36,593 nt of DNA. It comes from Verrucomicrobiaceae bacterium. GTDB lineage: Bacteria > Verrucomicrobiota > Verrucomicrobiia > Verrucomicrobiales > Verrucomicrobiaceae. The position numbers and the translations under genes were made by a program. Within the stretch, counting starts at the first letter, position 1. The number at the start of each line of letters is the position of its first letter. This document shows positions 17,562 to 24,525 of this stretch, piece after piece. The DNA is taken from NCBI GenBank assembly GCA_016795375.1, contig JAEUHJ010000147.1:1-36593 (forward strand). Reading direction: 5' to 3'. The notes beneath the pieces were generated by a model. That model had not been told where the DNA came from. It worked only from the letters and a program-made list of their open reading frames with translations, and ran no database searches.

Positions 17562-18614
17562 ATGGCCCTCTCCATCGACGACATCCTCCAGGCAGCCGAA
17601 GAACACCAGGCGAGCGACATTTTCCTCCAGGAGGGCGAGGTGCCGCGCATGAAGATCAACGAGCAGCTCATGATCTTCGGCGACGAGCCGCTGCTGCTGC
17701 CGCAGATGGCGGGCCTGTGGCAGGCCTGCGGCGGGGACAGCCTGAATGACCTGGACAAGGACTCGGGTCTCGTCTCGCGCTCCCACATCCGCTTCCGCGT
17801 GAATCTGCACAAGGTGCTGGGCCGCATGGCCGCGGTGCTGCGCCGCATCCGCACGGACATGCCCTCCCTGGGCGCGCTGGGCGCGCCTGAATGGCTGCTC
17901 ACGCGCTGGGGGCAGCTCGAGCACGGGATGGTGCTGGTCACCGGCTCCACGGGACAGGGCAAATCGACCACGCTGGCCGGGCTGCTGCACTGGATGAACA
18001 CGAACCTCGCCCGGCACATCGTTACGATCGAGGATCCGGTGGAATACATCTTCACGAACAACCGCAGCATGTTCACCCAGCGTGAGGTGGGGCGCGACAC
18101 GCCGAGCTTTCCGCGCGGCCTGCGCGCCGCGATGCGCCAGGCGCCGGATGTCATTTATGTGGGTGAGATCCGCGACCACGACACGGCCTTCACCGCGTTG
18201 CAAGCCTGCGAGACAGGGCATCTGGTGCTTGCCTCCATGCACTCGGCCACGGTGGCGGACACGATGGAGCGTTTTGTGAACCTCTTCCCAGCTGACCAGG
18301 TCGGCATCGGCCTGCACCTGCTCTCCCACCAGCTCGTCGGCGTGCTGTGCCAGAAGCTGGTGCCGGATGTGAACGGCAGGCTGACGCTCCTCGTCGAGCA
18401 CATGCAGAACGGCGGCGCGGTGCGTGACTGGATCGCACGCCGGGCGGTCTCGGAAATCCATGATTACATGACGCGGGCGAACGACCCGAACTGCCGGACG
18501 TTCCTCCAGTCCATCACCGCCGCCTACGAGTCGGGCGTCATTGACGAGAGGACGGCCATCGCCGCAGCGGGCAACGAGGCAGAATTCCGCCGCGCGGCGC
18601 GGGGCATCTCCTGA
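17562..18614 (+). CDS. pilT: PilT/PilU-family type IV pilus retraction ATPase
   Basis: A cytoplasmic hexameric ATPase of 350 aa that would power pilus retraction. Motifs are canonical: Walker A GSTGQGKS (128-135), Asp box TIEDPVEY (155-162), Walker B DVIYVGEIRD (196-205) and His box HLVLASMHSATVADTMERF (H220, H227). Arginines in GRMAAVLRRIRTD fit the N2-domain fingers. The start at 17562 gives MALSIDDILQAAEEHQASDIFLQEG, the normal PilT N-terminus. A second paralogue follows after 27 bp; no pilB, pilC or pilin gene is in the window. The 153-bp gap to the divergent tricorn-like gene probably holds both promoters, but no clear boxes are seen. Confidence 0.93.
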   Translation: MALSIDDILQAAEEHQASDIFLQEGEVPRMKINEQLMIFGDEPLLLPQMAGLWQACGGDSLNDLDKDSGLVSRSHIRFRVNLHKVLGRMAAVLRRIRTDMPSLGALGAPEWLLTRWGQLEHGMVLVTGSTGQGKSTTLAGLLHWMNTNLARHIVTIEDPVEYIFTNNRSMFTQREVGRDTPSFPRGLRAAMRQAPDVIYVGEIRDHDTAFTALQACETGHLVLASMHSATVADTMERFVNLFPADQVGIGLHLLSHQLVGVLCQKLVPDVNGRLTLLVEHMQNGGAVRDWIARRAVSEIHDYMTRANDPNCRTFLQSITAAYESGVIDERTAIAAAGNEAEFRRAARGIS

Positions 18615-18641
18615 TTTTTTCAATCTTCCTCCACCACGCTC

Positions 18642-19739
18642 ATGCGCTCCCACGACCTCATCGAATACCTCTACATGGTCATCGAGCGCGGCGGCTCGGA
18701 CCTGCACATCAGCTCCGGCAGCCCGCCGATGGGCCGCATCAACGGCATCCTGCAGCCGATGACGGAGGAGGTGCTCGACGTGAGCGACCTGCGCGAGCTG
18801 ATCTTCGGCGTGCTGAAGGAGAACCAGCGCGCGAAACTGGAGCGGGAATGGGAGCTGGACTTCGCCATCCAGGTGGAGAACCTGGGCCGCTTCCGCGGCA
18901 ACGCATGCTACGTCCTCGGACGCATCGAAGCCTCGTTGCGCTACATTCCCAGCGTGATCCCCGAGCTGCGCGACCTCGGCCACGGGCCGACGGTGGAGGG
19001 CTTCACACAACTCCGTGACGGACTCATCCTCGTCACCGGCACCAGCAACTGCGGCAAGACGACCACATTGGCATCGCTGACACAGCACATCGCCCGCACA
19101 CGAAGGGCGAACATCGTCAGCATCGAGGATCCCATCGAGTATTTGTTCGCGCATGAGAACAGCCTCGTGCGCCAGCGCCAGGTGGGCGCGGACACGCACA
19201 GCTTCGCCGCCGCCATCAAAAGCGCCCTGCGCCAGGACGCGGATGTCATCGTCATCAGCGAGTTGCGTGATCTGGAGACGATCCGCACGGCGCTGACCGC
19301 CTCGGAGACCGGGCATCTCGTCATCAGCACGCTGCACACGCAGGACGCGCCCGGCACCATCCTGCGCATTCTTGACGCCTTTCCTGAGGAACAACAGGAT
19401 TTCGTGGCCTCGCAGCTCGCCGGCTCCCTGCGTGGCGTGATCTGCCAGTCGCTCATGACGCGGCGGGACGAGTCCGGCCGCGTCATGGCCTCGGAAGTCC
19501 TCGTCGGCAACTCGGGCATCGCCTCCTGCGTGCGCTCGCGCCGTCTTTCCCAGCTCGCCAATCTCATCCAGATCGGCGCGGTGGACGGCATGCACACCAT
19601 CGACGACAGCCTCATGCACCTGGCCAACCACGGCTTCATCACCATCGACGACGCGCTCATCCGCGCCCGCGACGCGGAGTTTGTGCGCATCGGCCACGAG
19701 AAATTCACGCGCGAACGGGAAAATCCAAGAAGGCGCTGA
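18642..19739 (+). CDS. PilT-family ATPase paralogue with altered Walker A and B motifs
   Basis: A 365-aa PilT-like protein (HDLIEYLYMVIERGGSDLHISSGSPPMGRINGIL). Against the first copy, the P-loop reads GTSNCGKT (133-140): Asn136 stands where Gly is usual, while Lys139 and Thr140 remain. The Walker B region reads DVIVISELRD, with Ser replacing the usual Gly before the catalytic Glu207. The Asp box SIEDPIEY and His box HLVISTLHTQDAPGTI are intact. It is transcribed with the first pilT. It may be a PilT2/PilU-like accessory retraction ATPase with altered activity. Near its end lies a strong hairpin that better fits termination of the opposite gene. Confidence 0.9.
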   Translation: MRSHDLIEYLYMVIERGGSDLHISSGSPPMGRINGILQPMTEEVLDVSDLRELIFGVLKENQRAKLEREWELDFAIQVENLGRFRGNACYVLGRIEASLRYIPSVIPELRDLGHGPTVEGFTQLRDGLILVTGTSNCGKTTTLASLTQHIARTRRANIVSIEDPIEYLFAHENSLVRQRQVGADTHSFAAAIKSALRQDADVIVISELRDLETIRTALTASETGHLVISTLHTQDAPGTILRILDAFPEEQQDFVASQLAGSLRGVICQSLMTRRDESGRVMASEVLVGNSGIASCVRSRRLSQLANLIQIGAVDGMHTIDDSLMHLANHGFITIDDALIRARDAEFVRIGHEKFTRERENPRRR

Positions 19740-19752
19740 CATCCAAGAAAAA

Positions 19753-19776
19753 GCGGGGCCGGTCTCCCGGCCCCGC
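19753..19776 (-). terminator. Rho-independent terminator for the small Cys-rich gene
   Basis: A perfect 10-bp GC stem (GCGGGGCCGG / CCGGCCCCGC) has a 4-nt loop. Read on the minus strand it is followed directly by TTTTTCTT, so it suits the gene ending at 19811. On the plus strand it lies 13 bp after the second pilT stop but lacks a good U-tract. Confidence 0.8.
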
Positions 19777-19810
19777 CGTTCAAAGGCGCTGGTGAATCAG
19801 CACCCCTTCA

Positions 19811-19990
19811 TCACTTGTTCTTGGCGTCGAACTTGGCCTTGCACTTCTCACAGCAGAAGGAGACGGTCTTGCCGTCCTTGCCGGTGCTGGTGATGCTGTC
19901 TTTGGCGGGCTTGCCGCTGATCGGGCATTTGTCAGCCGCGAAGGCGGCGGAGGCGAGGGTGAGGAAGGCGACGGAGAGCAGAGTTTTCAT
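19811..19990 (-). CDS. Small exported Cys-rich protein, YHS/TRASH-like
   Basis: A 59-aa precursor. The ATG at 19990 gives a signal peptide (MKTLLSVAFLTLASAAFAA) leaving a mature peptide of about 40 residues. This has Cys22 (KCPISGKP) and Cys46, Cys47, Cys50 (VSFCCEKCKAKFD), a pattern like short YHS/TRASH metal-binding domains. It probably binds a transition metal in the periplasm; this is inference. It has its own terminator. The 161 bp up to the divergent MFS gene should hold its promoter, with an AT-rich patch around 20080-20095 but no box I would commit to. Confidence 0.75.
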   Translation of the reverse strand: MKTLLSVAFLTLASAAFAADKCPISGKPAKDSITSTGKDGKTVSFCCEKCKAKFDAKNK

Positions 19991-20151
19991 CGATGTTGTG
20001 GGATGTGTGTTTGGCAAACCCGGCGGAATTGCCGGAATTTGTCCCGAGAACGTATGAAACCCCGCGTTTCTTGTCGATCATTAATCTTTCCTTGCCATTC
20101 CGCCCGACGGGCCGCTAGAACGGCGCACGCCCACCACTCCTCCACCCGACC

Positions 20152-21579
20152 ATGAGTTTTCTCTCCCGTGAAGCCACCGTCGCCCGGCCCGGATTCAACC
20201 GCTGGCTCGTCCCGCCCGCCGCCGTGGCCGTCCACATGTGCATCGGCCAGGTGTATGCCTTCAGCGTGTTCAACAAGCCGCTGGGCGCGGAGCTGGGCGT
20301 GCCGGTCTCGAAGGTGAACGCCGCTTACATGATCGCGCTGGTCATGCTGGGCCTCTCCGCCGCTTTTTTCGGCAAATGGGTGGAGCGCTCCGGCCCGCGC
20401 AAGGCGATGCTCGCCGCGTGCGGCTGCTTCTGCGGCGGCCTGCTTCTCACCGCACTCGGCGTGAAGCTGGAATCCCTCGCCCTGATCCTCGGCGGCTACG
20501 GTTTCGTCGGCGGCATCGGCCTGGGACTCGGTTACATCGCGCCGGTCTCGACCCTCGTGAAATGGTTCCCCGACCGTCCCGGCATGGCGACCGGCATGGC
20601 CATCATGGGCTTCGGCGGCGGCGCGCTCATCGGCTCGCCGCTGGCGCAGGAGCTGATGAAGAGTTTTGCCGCTGGAGGATACTCCGCCCTTGGGATTGCA
20701 AGCGCCTCCGTCGATCAAAAGTTGCTCCACCTGCTCGTCAAGCCTCTCGCCGCCCCCCTCAATGCGCTGGCATCCGGCACCACATCAGGAGCGATGCAGA
20801 CGCTCATCACGATGGCTGTCATCTATGCCTGTTTCATACTTTTCGGCGCCTTCATCGTCCGCGTTCCCGCCCCGGACTGGAAACCGGAGGGCTACGAGCC
20901 GAAAACCGCCGCCGCGCGCGGCATGATCACCACAGCCAGCGTCTCGGTGGACGACGCGTGGAAGACGCCGCAGTTCTGGCTGCTGTGGACCGTGCTGTGC
21001 ATGAACGTCAGCGCCGCCATCGGCGTTCTCGGACGCGCGGCGGACATGTGCCAGGACATGTTCGGCGTCAGCGCCGCCATCGGCGCGGGCTTCGCCGGCC
21101 TGCTGAGCATCTTCAACATGGGCGGGCGCTTCCTGTGGTCCTCCGTCTCCGATTTCACCGGAAGGAAGACGGTCTATTGCATCTACTTCATCCTCGGCGC
21201 CGTGCTCTACGCCGTGCTGCCCCACGCGCAGGAGACGCAGAACCGCGCGCTCTTCGTCCTCTGCACCGCCGTCATCATCAGCATGTATGGCGGCGGTTTT
21301 TCCACCATCCCGGCCTATTTGAAGGACTTGTTCGGCACCCACCATGTCGGCGCCATCCACGGCCGCCTCATCACGGCCTGGAGCATGGCCGCCGTCATCG
21401 GCCCCTCGCTCATCAACGGCTTCTACGACAGCCGCGTCGCCGCCGGCATGCCGAAGGCCCATGCCTACAACGGCACGTTCTACCTCATGTGCGGCCTGCT
21501 CGCCGTCGGCCTCGTCGCCAACCTGCTCGTCCGCCCCGTCGATCCGAAACATCACCTCAAGCAATCCCCCGCCGCCTGA
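20152..21579 (+). CDS. OFA-family MFS transporter (oxalate/formate antiporter-like)
   Basis: A 475-aa inner-membrane transporter with about 12 hydrophobic segments. The first (PPAAVAVHMCIGQVYAFSVFNKPL) is typical of the OFA group, as are GFGGGALIGSPLAQ and KDLFGTHHVGAIHGRLITAWSMAAVIGPSLIN. An extended loop of about 60 residues (FAAGGYSALGIASASVDQKLL...) between the two halves also fits OFA proteins. The substrate is probably a small mono- or dicarboxylate, but sequence alone does not decide it. A 36-aa single-span ORF follows after 9 bp and is known as a companion of this family. Confidence 0.92.
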   Translation: MSFLSREATVARPGFNRWLVPPAAVAVHMCIGQVYAFSVFNKPLGAELGVPVSKVNAAYMIALVMLGLSAAFFGKWVERSGPRKAMLAACGCFCGGLLLTALGVKLESLALILGGYGFVGGIGLGLGYIAPVSTLVKWFPDRPGMATGMAIMGFGGGALIGSPLAQELMKSFAAGGYSALGIASASVDQKLLHLLVKPLAAPLNALASGTTSGAMQTLITMAVIYACFILFGAFIVRVPAPDWKPEGYEPKTAAARGMITTASVSVDDAWKTPQFWLLWTVLCMNVSAAIGVLGRAADMCQDMFGVSAAIGAGFAGLLSIFNMGGRFLWSSVSDFTGRKTVYCIYFILGAVLYAVLPHAQETQNRALFVLCTAVIISMYGGGFSTIPAYLKDLFGTHHVGAIHGRLITAWSMAAVIGPSLINGFYDSRVAAGMPKAHAYNGTFYLMCGLLAVGLVANLLVRPVDPKHHLKQSPAA

Positions 21580-21588
21580 TTTCACGCC

Positions 21589-21699
21589 ATGAAAGCCGTC
21601 CTCATCTGGATCATCGTCGCCACCCCGCTGCTCTGGGGCGTCACCCAGTCGGTGAAAAAATCTCTGCCGCTCTTCGGGGTGGAAGCAGTTGCGAAATAG
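21589..21699 (+). CDS. MFS transporter small subunit-like single-span peptide, 36 aa
   Basis: This short gene encodes MKAVLIWIIVATPLLWGV, then TQSVKKSLPLFGVEAVAK. It has one transmembrane helix followed by a short basic tail with KSLPLF. Short peptides of this pattern (hydrophobic helix, then W-G-V and a xSLxLF tail) are found right after OFA-type MFS genes and are annotated as the MFS transporter small subunit. Here it starts 9 bp after the transporter stop and ends 28 bp before the next permease start. The function is inferred from context. Confidence 0.72.
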   Translation: MKAVLIWIIVATPLLWGVTQSVKKSLPLFGVEAVAK

Positions 21700-21727
21700 C
21701 GGCGGCATCGCTTTGATGCGCGCCACC

Positions 21728-23026
21728 ATGCTCTCGAACGCCACCCTCTTCCTCGCCCGGCGCTATCTGCGCGCGAAGCGGTCGTTCGTCTCCGTCATCA
21801 CCATCATCTCGATCCTCGGCGTCACCGTCGGCGTCACCGCCATGATCGTCATCAGCTCGGTGATGAAGGGCTTTGAGGGCGAGTTCCGCAGGACGCTCAT
21901 CGGCTCCGAGCCGCACATGCTGCTGCAGCCGCCGGGGAAAAAGCCCGTGCAGACTCAAACCGCCGCCGAAATGGCCGCGAAAGTCACAACGCAGCCCGAC
22001 GTGCTCGCCGCCAGCACCTACATCGGCGGCACCGTTTATGCCGAGCGCGACGGCATGCAGTCCGGCATAGACATCATCGCCCTGCCGGAGGACGGCGCGA
22101 AGTTTTACATGGAGAAAGTCGCCCGTCACCGGCTTGAAGGCGAACTGACGCCGCGCCACGGCGGCGTGGTCTGCGCTGATGTCGTCGCCGGGCAGCTCGA
22201 CGCGCATCCGGGGGACAAGATCAGCGTCTATGCCTCCACGAACGTCACCAGCGCCGTGCAGCGCTTCCGTGTCGCCTCCGACGAGCAGGATGAGAAGAAA
22301 CGCCACGCCGCCTACAAGGAAATCAAGCTGCATGCGCGCGAGATCACCCTGCAGGGCACCCTCCGCTCCGAAGCCGCCGGCGCCTACGGCTACACCACGC
22401 TCGAAACCGCGCAGCAGATCTTCGGCCTCGACGGCCAGGTCAGCGGCGTCCTCATCGAACTCAAGCAACCCGGCGAGGTGAAGGACGTGAAAAAACACCT
22501 CGAAGCCGCGGGCATCATCCCCCCCGGCTGGACCGCCTCCCTGTGGACCGACGCCGGGGACGCGCGCCTCGCCGCGATGAACAACGAACGCGTCATGATG
22601 ACCATCGTGATCCTGATCATCTTCGTCGTCGCCGCCTTCTCCGTCATGAACACCACCATCACCGTCACCACGCAGAAACGGCGGGAGATCGGCGTGCTCA
22701 CCGCCCTCGGCTCGCGCCAGGGCCAGATCATCGGCATCTTCGTCTTGCAGGCCGCCTTTGTCGGCACGCTGGGCACACTCGGCGGCCTCGTGCTCAGCGC
22801 CCTCGTCCTGCGCTTCCGCGATGACATCCGCAGGGCCATCGCCGTGCTCGGCGGCGGGGACGCCGACACCTCGTCCGACATGTTCCTCGCCACCATTCCC
22901 GCGCAGGTCGAGCCCTGGTTCGTGGCCGCCACCTCCATCAGCGCCATCGTCCTCTGCTTGCTCGCCGCGTTGCCGCCCGCATGGCTCGCCGCCCGCGTCG
23001 ATCCCGCCGTCGCCCTCCGCGATTGA
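21728..23026 (+). CDS. LolC/LolE-type ABC transporter permease (FtsX family)
   Basis: An inner-membrane permease of 432 aa from the ATG at 21728 (MLSNATLFLARRYLRAKRSF), chosen by likeness to the start of the next paralogue; the ATG at 21716 is also possible. Layout: one TM helix (SVITIISILGVTVGVTAMIVIS), a large periplasmic MacB-like domain (about residues 45-285), then three TM helices including the FtsX signature (VMNTTITVTTQKRREIGVLTALGSR) and the terminal LAARVDPAVALRD. Such pairs with a LolD ATPase release lipoproteins from the inner membrane. No ATPase gene is adjacent here. Confidence 0.88.
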   Translation: MLSNATLFLARRYLRAKRSFVSVITIISILGVTVGVTAMIVISSVMKGFEGEFRRTLIGSEPHMLLQPPGKKPVQTQTAAEMAAKVTTQPDVLAASTYIGGTVYAERDGMQSGIDIIALPEDGAKFYMEKVARHRLEGELTPRHGGVVCADVVAGQLDAHPGDKISVYASTNVTSAVQRFRVASDEQDEKKRHAAYKEIKLHAREITLQGTLRSEAAGAYGYTTLETAQQIFGLDGQVSGVLIELKQPGEVKDVKKHLEAAGIIPPGWTASLWTDAGDARLAAMNNERVMMTIVILIIFVVAAFSVMNTTITVTTQKRREIGVLTALGSRQGQIIGIFVLQAAFVGTLGTLGGLVLSALVLRFRDDIRRAIAVLGGGDADTSSDMFLATIPAQVEPWFVAATSISAIVLCLLAALPPAWLAARVDPAVALRD

Positions 23027-23034
23027 TCCAAAGT

Positions 23035-23195
23035 CGTCCTCGTCCTCCTACTCGTTCTCGTCCTCGATTTTTTCCGCCCTCACTTCATCCACACCGTCCA
23101 AACCCAACTCCACGCACGTTTTTCCTGACTCGTTCCTCGTCCTTCCGGTGCCCACGTTTTGATCGAGGACGAGTAGGAGCAGGAGGACGAGAACG
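23035..23195. repeat. Long intergenic inverted repeat between the two permease genes
   Basis: Inverted 34-nt arms (23035-23068 and 23162-23195) match at 30 of 34 positions, with a 93-nt spacer. The arms are made of CTCGTCCTC-like units and are not internally palindromic, so they differ in design from REP families A-C. The element fills almost the whole 180-bp gap. It may form a large stem in the mRNA between the two permease genes. Confidence 0.7.
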
Positions 23196-23206
23196 ATCCA
23201 ATCCAC

Positions 23207-24511
23207 ATGACCAGCGCCCCCCTCTTCCTCGCCCTGCGCTACCTGCGGCCCACGCGTTCGTTCATCTCGGTCATCACCGTGATCTCGATGCTCGGTGTCA
23301 TGCTCGGCGTCGGCGTCCTGGTGTTCGTCATGTCCGTGTTCAGCGGCTGGCAGCGCGAGTTCCGGCAGTTGCTCATCGGCTTCGAGCCGCACGTCATGGT
23401 GCAGCCCATGACCGCGCGTGACGACGCGCCCGCGGCCGGCTGGCGTGAGCTGCGCAAAGCTCTCGCCGCCCGGCCGGAGGTCATTTCCGCCGTGCCCGTG
23501 GCCGAAGGCGTCGTCGTCGTCGAAAATGGCAGCAACCTGCGAGGAGTCAGCGTCATCGGCATGAACGACGATGCGGACAACGGCCTGCTGAAAAAACTCA
23601 AAAAACACCTCAAAGACGGCAAATTCGACCTCAAGGGCGACGCCATCATCCTCAGTGACAAATTCGCGAAGGAGCTCGGCGCGAAGATCGGCGACACACT
23701 CGTCGTCCACGCCGCCGCCAGCGTGAACCAGTTCATCCGGCAGGTGCGTGAGATTCCCGAGGACGCCGGGGACGCCAGACGCGCCGAGGCGCTCGACAAC
23801 GTCAGCGTCCTGTCCAAGGATCTCACTCTTGTCGCCACGCTGCGCGCCGACACCGCCGGGCCGCGCGGCTATGTGCCGCTGCACATCGCGCAGGAATTCT
23901 TCAGCCTCGAAAGCGACGTCAGCGGCATCGAGCTCGAATTGAAGGACGCCGACGACGCCGGATCCGTCATGGAAGTGATCGGCCGGTCCAGCGCCATCCC
24001 GGAGACCTGGGGCTGGCGCACCTGGACGCAGGAGCACGGCTTCATACTCGAGTCCGTCGAAAACCAGCGCGTCCTGATGTGGTTCATCCTGCTTTTCATC
24101 ATGCTCGTCGCCGCCATCTGCGTGATGAACACCACCATCACCGTCACGGTGAAAAAACGGCGCGAGATCGGCATCCTCACCGCCCTGGGCACGCGGGCGT
24201 GGCAGATCATCGCCATCTTCGTCGCGCAGGCCGGCATCGTGGCCCTGGCCGGCGTCGTGGCGGGTCTCGGCGCCGGTTTTTTCTGCCTCGGCATCCGCAA
24301 CAAGCTGCGCGACCTCATCGCCGATCTGACCGGGCGCGACATCTTCCCGCAGGACATCTATTTCCTCTCCAGCATCCCCGCCCACACGAACGCGGGGGAT
24401 CTGCTCACCATCTGCGCCACCGCCGTCGCCCTCTGCCTCATGGCCGCGCTGCTCCCCGCCTGGTTCGCGGCCCGTGTCGATCCCGCCGTGGCGCTGCGGG
24501 ACGGCGGCTAA
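23207..24511 (+). CDS. LolC/LolE-type ABC transporter permease (FtsX family), second copy
   Basis: A 434-aa paralogue of the preceding permease with the same layout: N-terminal TM (SVITVISMLGVMLGVGVLVFVMS), periplasmic domain, then three TM helices with VMNTTITVTVKKRREIGILTALGTR and the end FAARVDPAVALRDGG. Two such paralogues side by side suggest the heterodimer of a LolCDE-like lipoprotein-release complex, but the LolD ATPase would have to be encoded elsewhere. The gene converges on the PSD1 gene with a 14-bp gap and no clear terminator. Confidence 0.9.
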   Translation: MTSAPLFLALRYLRPTRSFISVITVISMLGVMLGVGVLVFVMSVFSGWQREFRQLLIGFEPHVMVQPMTARDDAPAAGWRELRKALAARPEVISAVPVAEGVVVVENGSNLRGVSVIGMNDDADNGLLKKLKKHLKDGKFDLKGDAIILSDKFAKELGAKIGDTLVVHAAASVNQFIRQVREIPEDAGDARRAEALDNVSVLSKDLTLVATLRADTAGPRGYVPLHIAQEFFSLESDVSGIELELKDADDAGSVMEVIGRSSAIPETWGWRTWTQEHGFILESVENQRVLMWFILLFIMLVAAICVMNTTITVTVKKRREIGILTALGTRAWQIIAIFVAQAGIVALAGVVAGLGAGFFCLGIRNKLRDLIADLTGRDIFPQDIYFLSSIPAHTNAGDLLTICATAVALCLMAALLPAWFAARVDPAVALRDGG

Positions 24512-24525
24512 TCCCACCAGGCACC

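Noticed and set aside
17409..19742. A minus-strand open frame of about 778 codons continuing upstream of the tricorn-like gene
   Set aside because: It lies wholly opposite two well-supported pilT-family genes. The translation is low-complexity Arg/His/Ala-rich shadow sequence, and the tricorn signal peptide begins at 17408. It is an artefact of high GC at codon position three.
20018..20151. Possible promoter boxes in the AT-rich patch between the small Cys-rich gene and the MFS gene
   Set aside because: Candidate -35/-10 pairs on both strands match only weakly or have wrong spacing, so no site is claimed.
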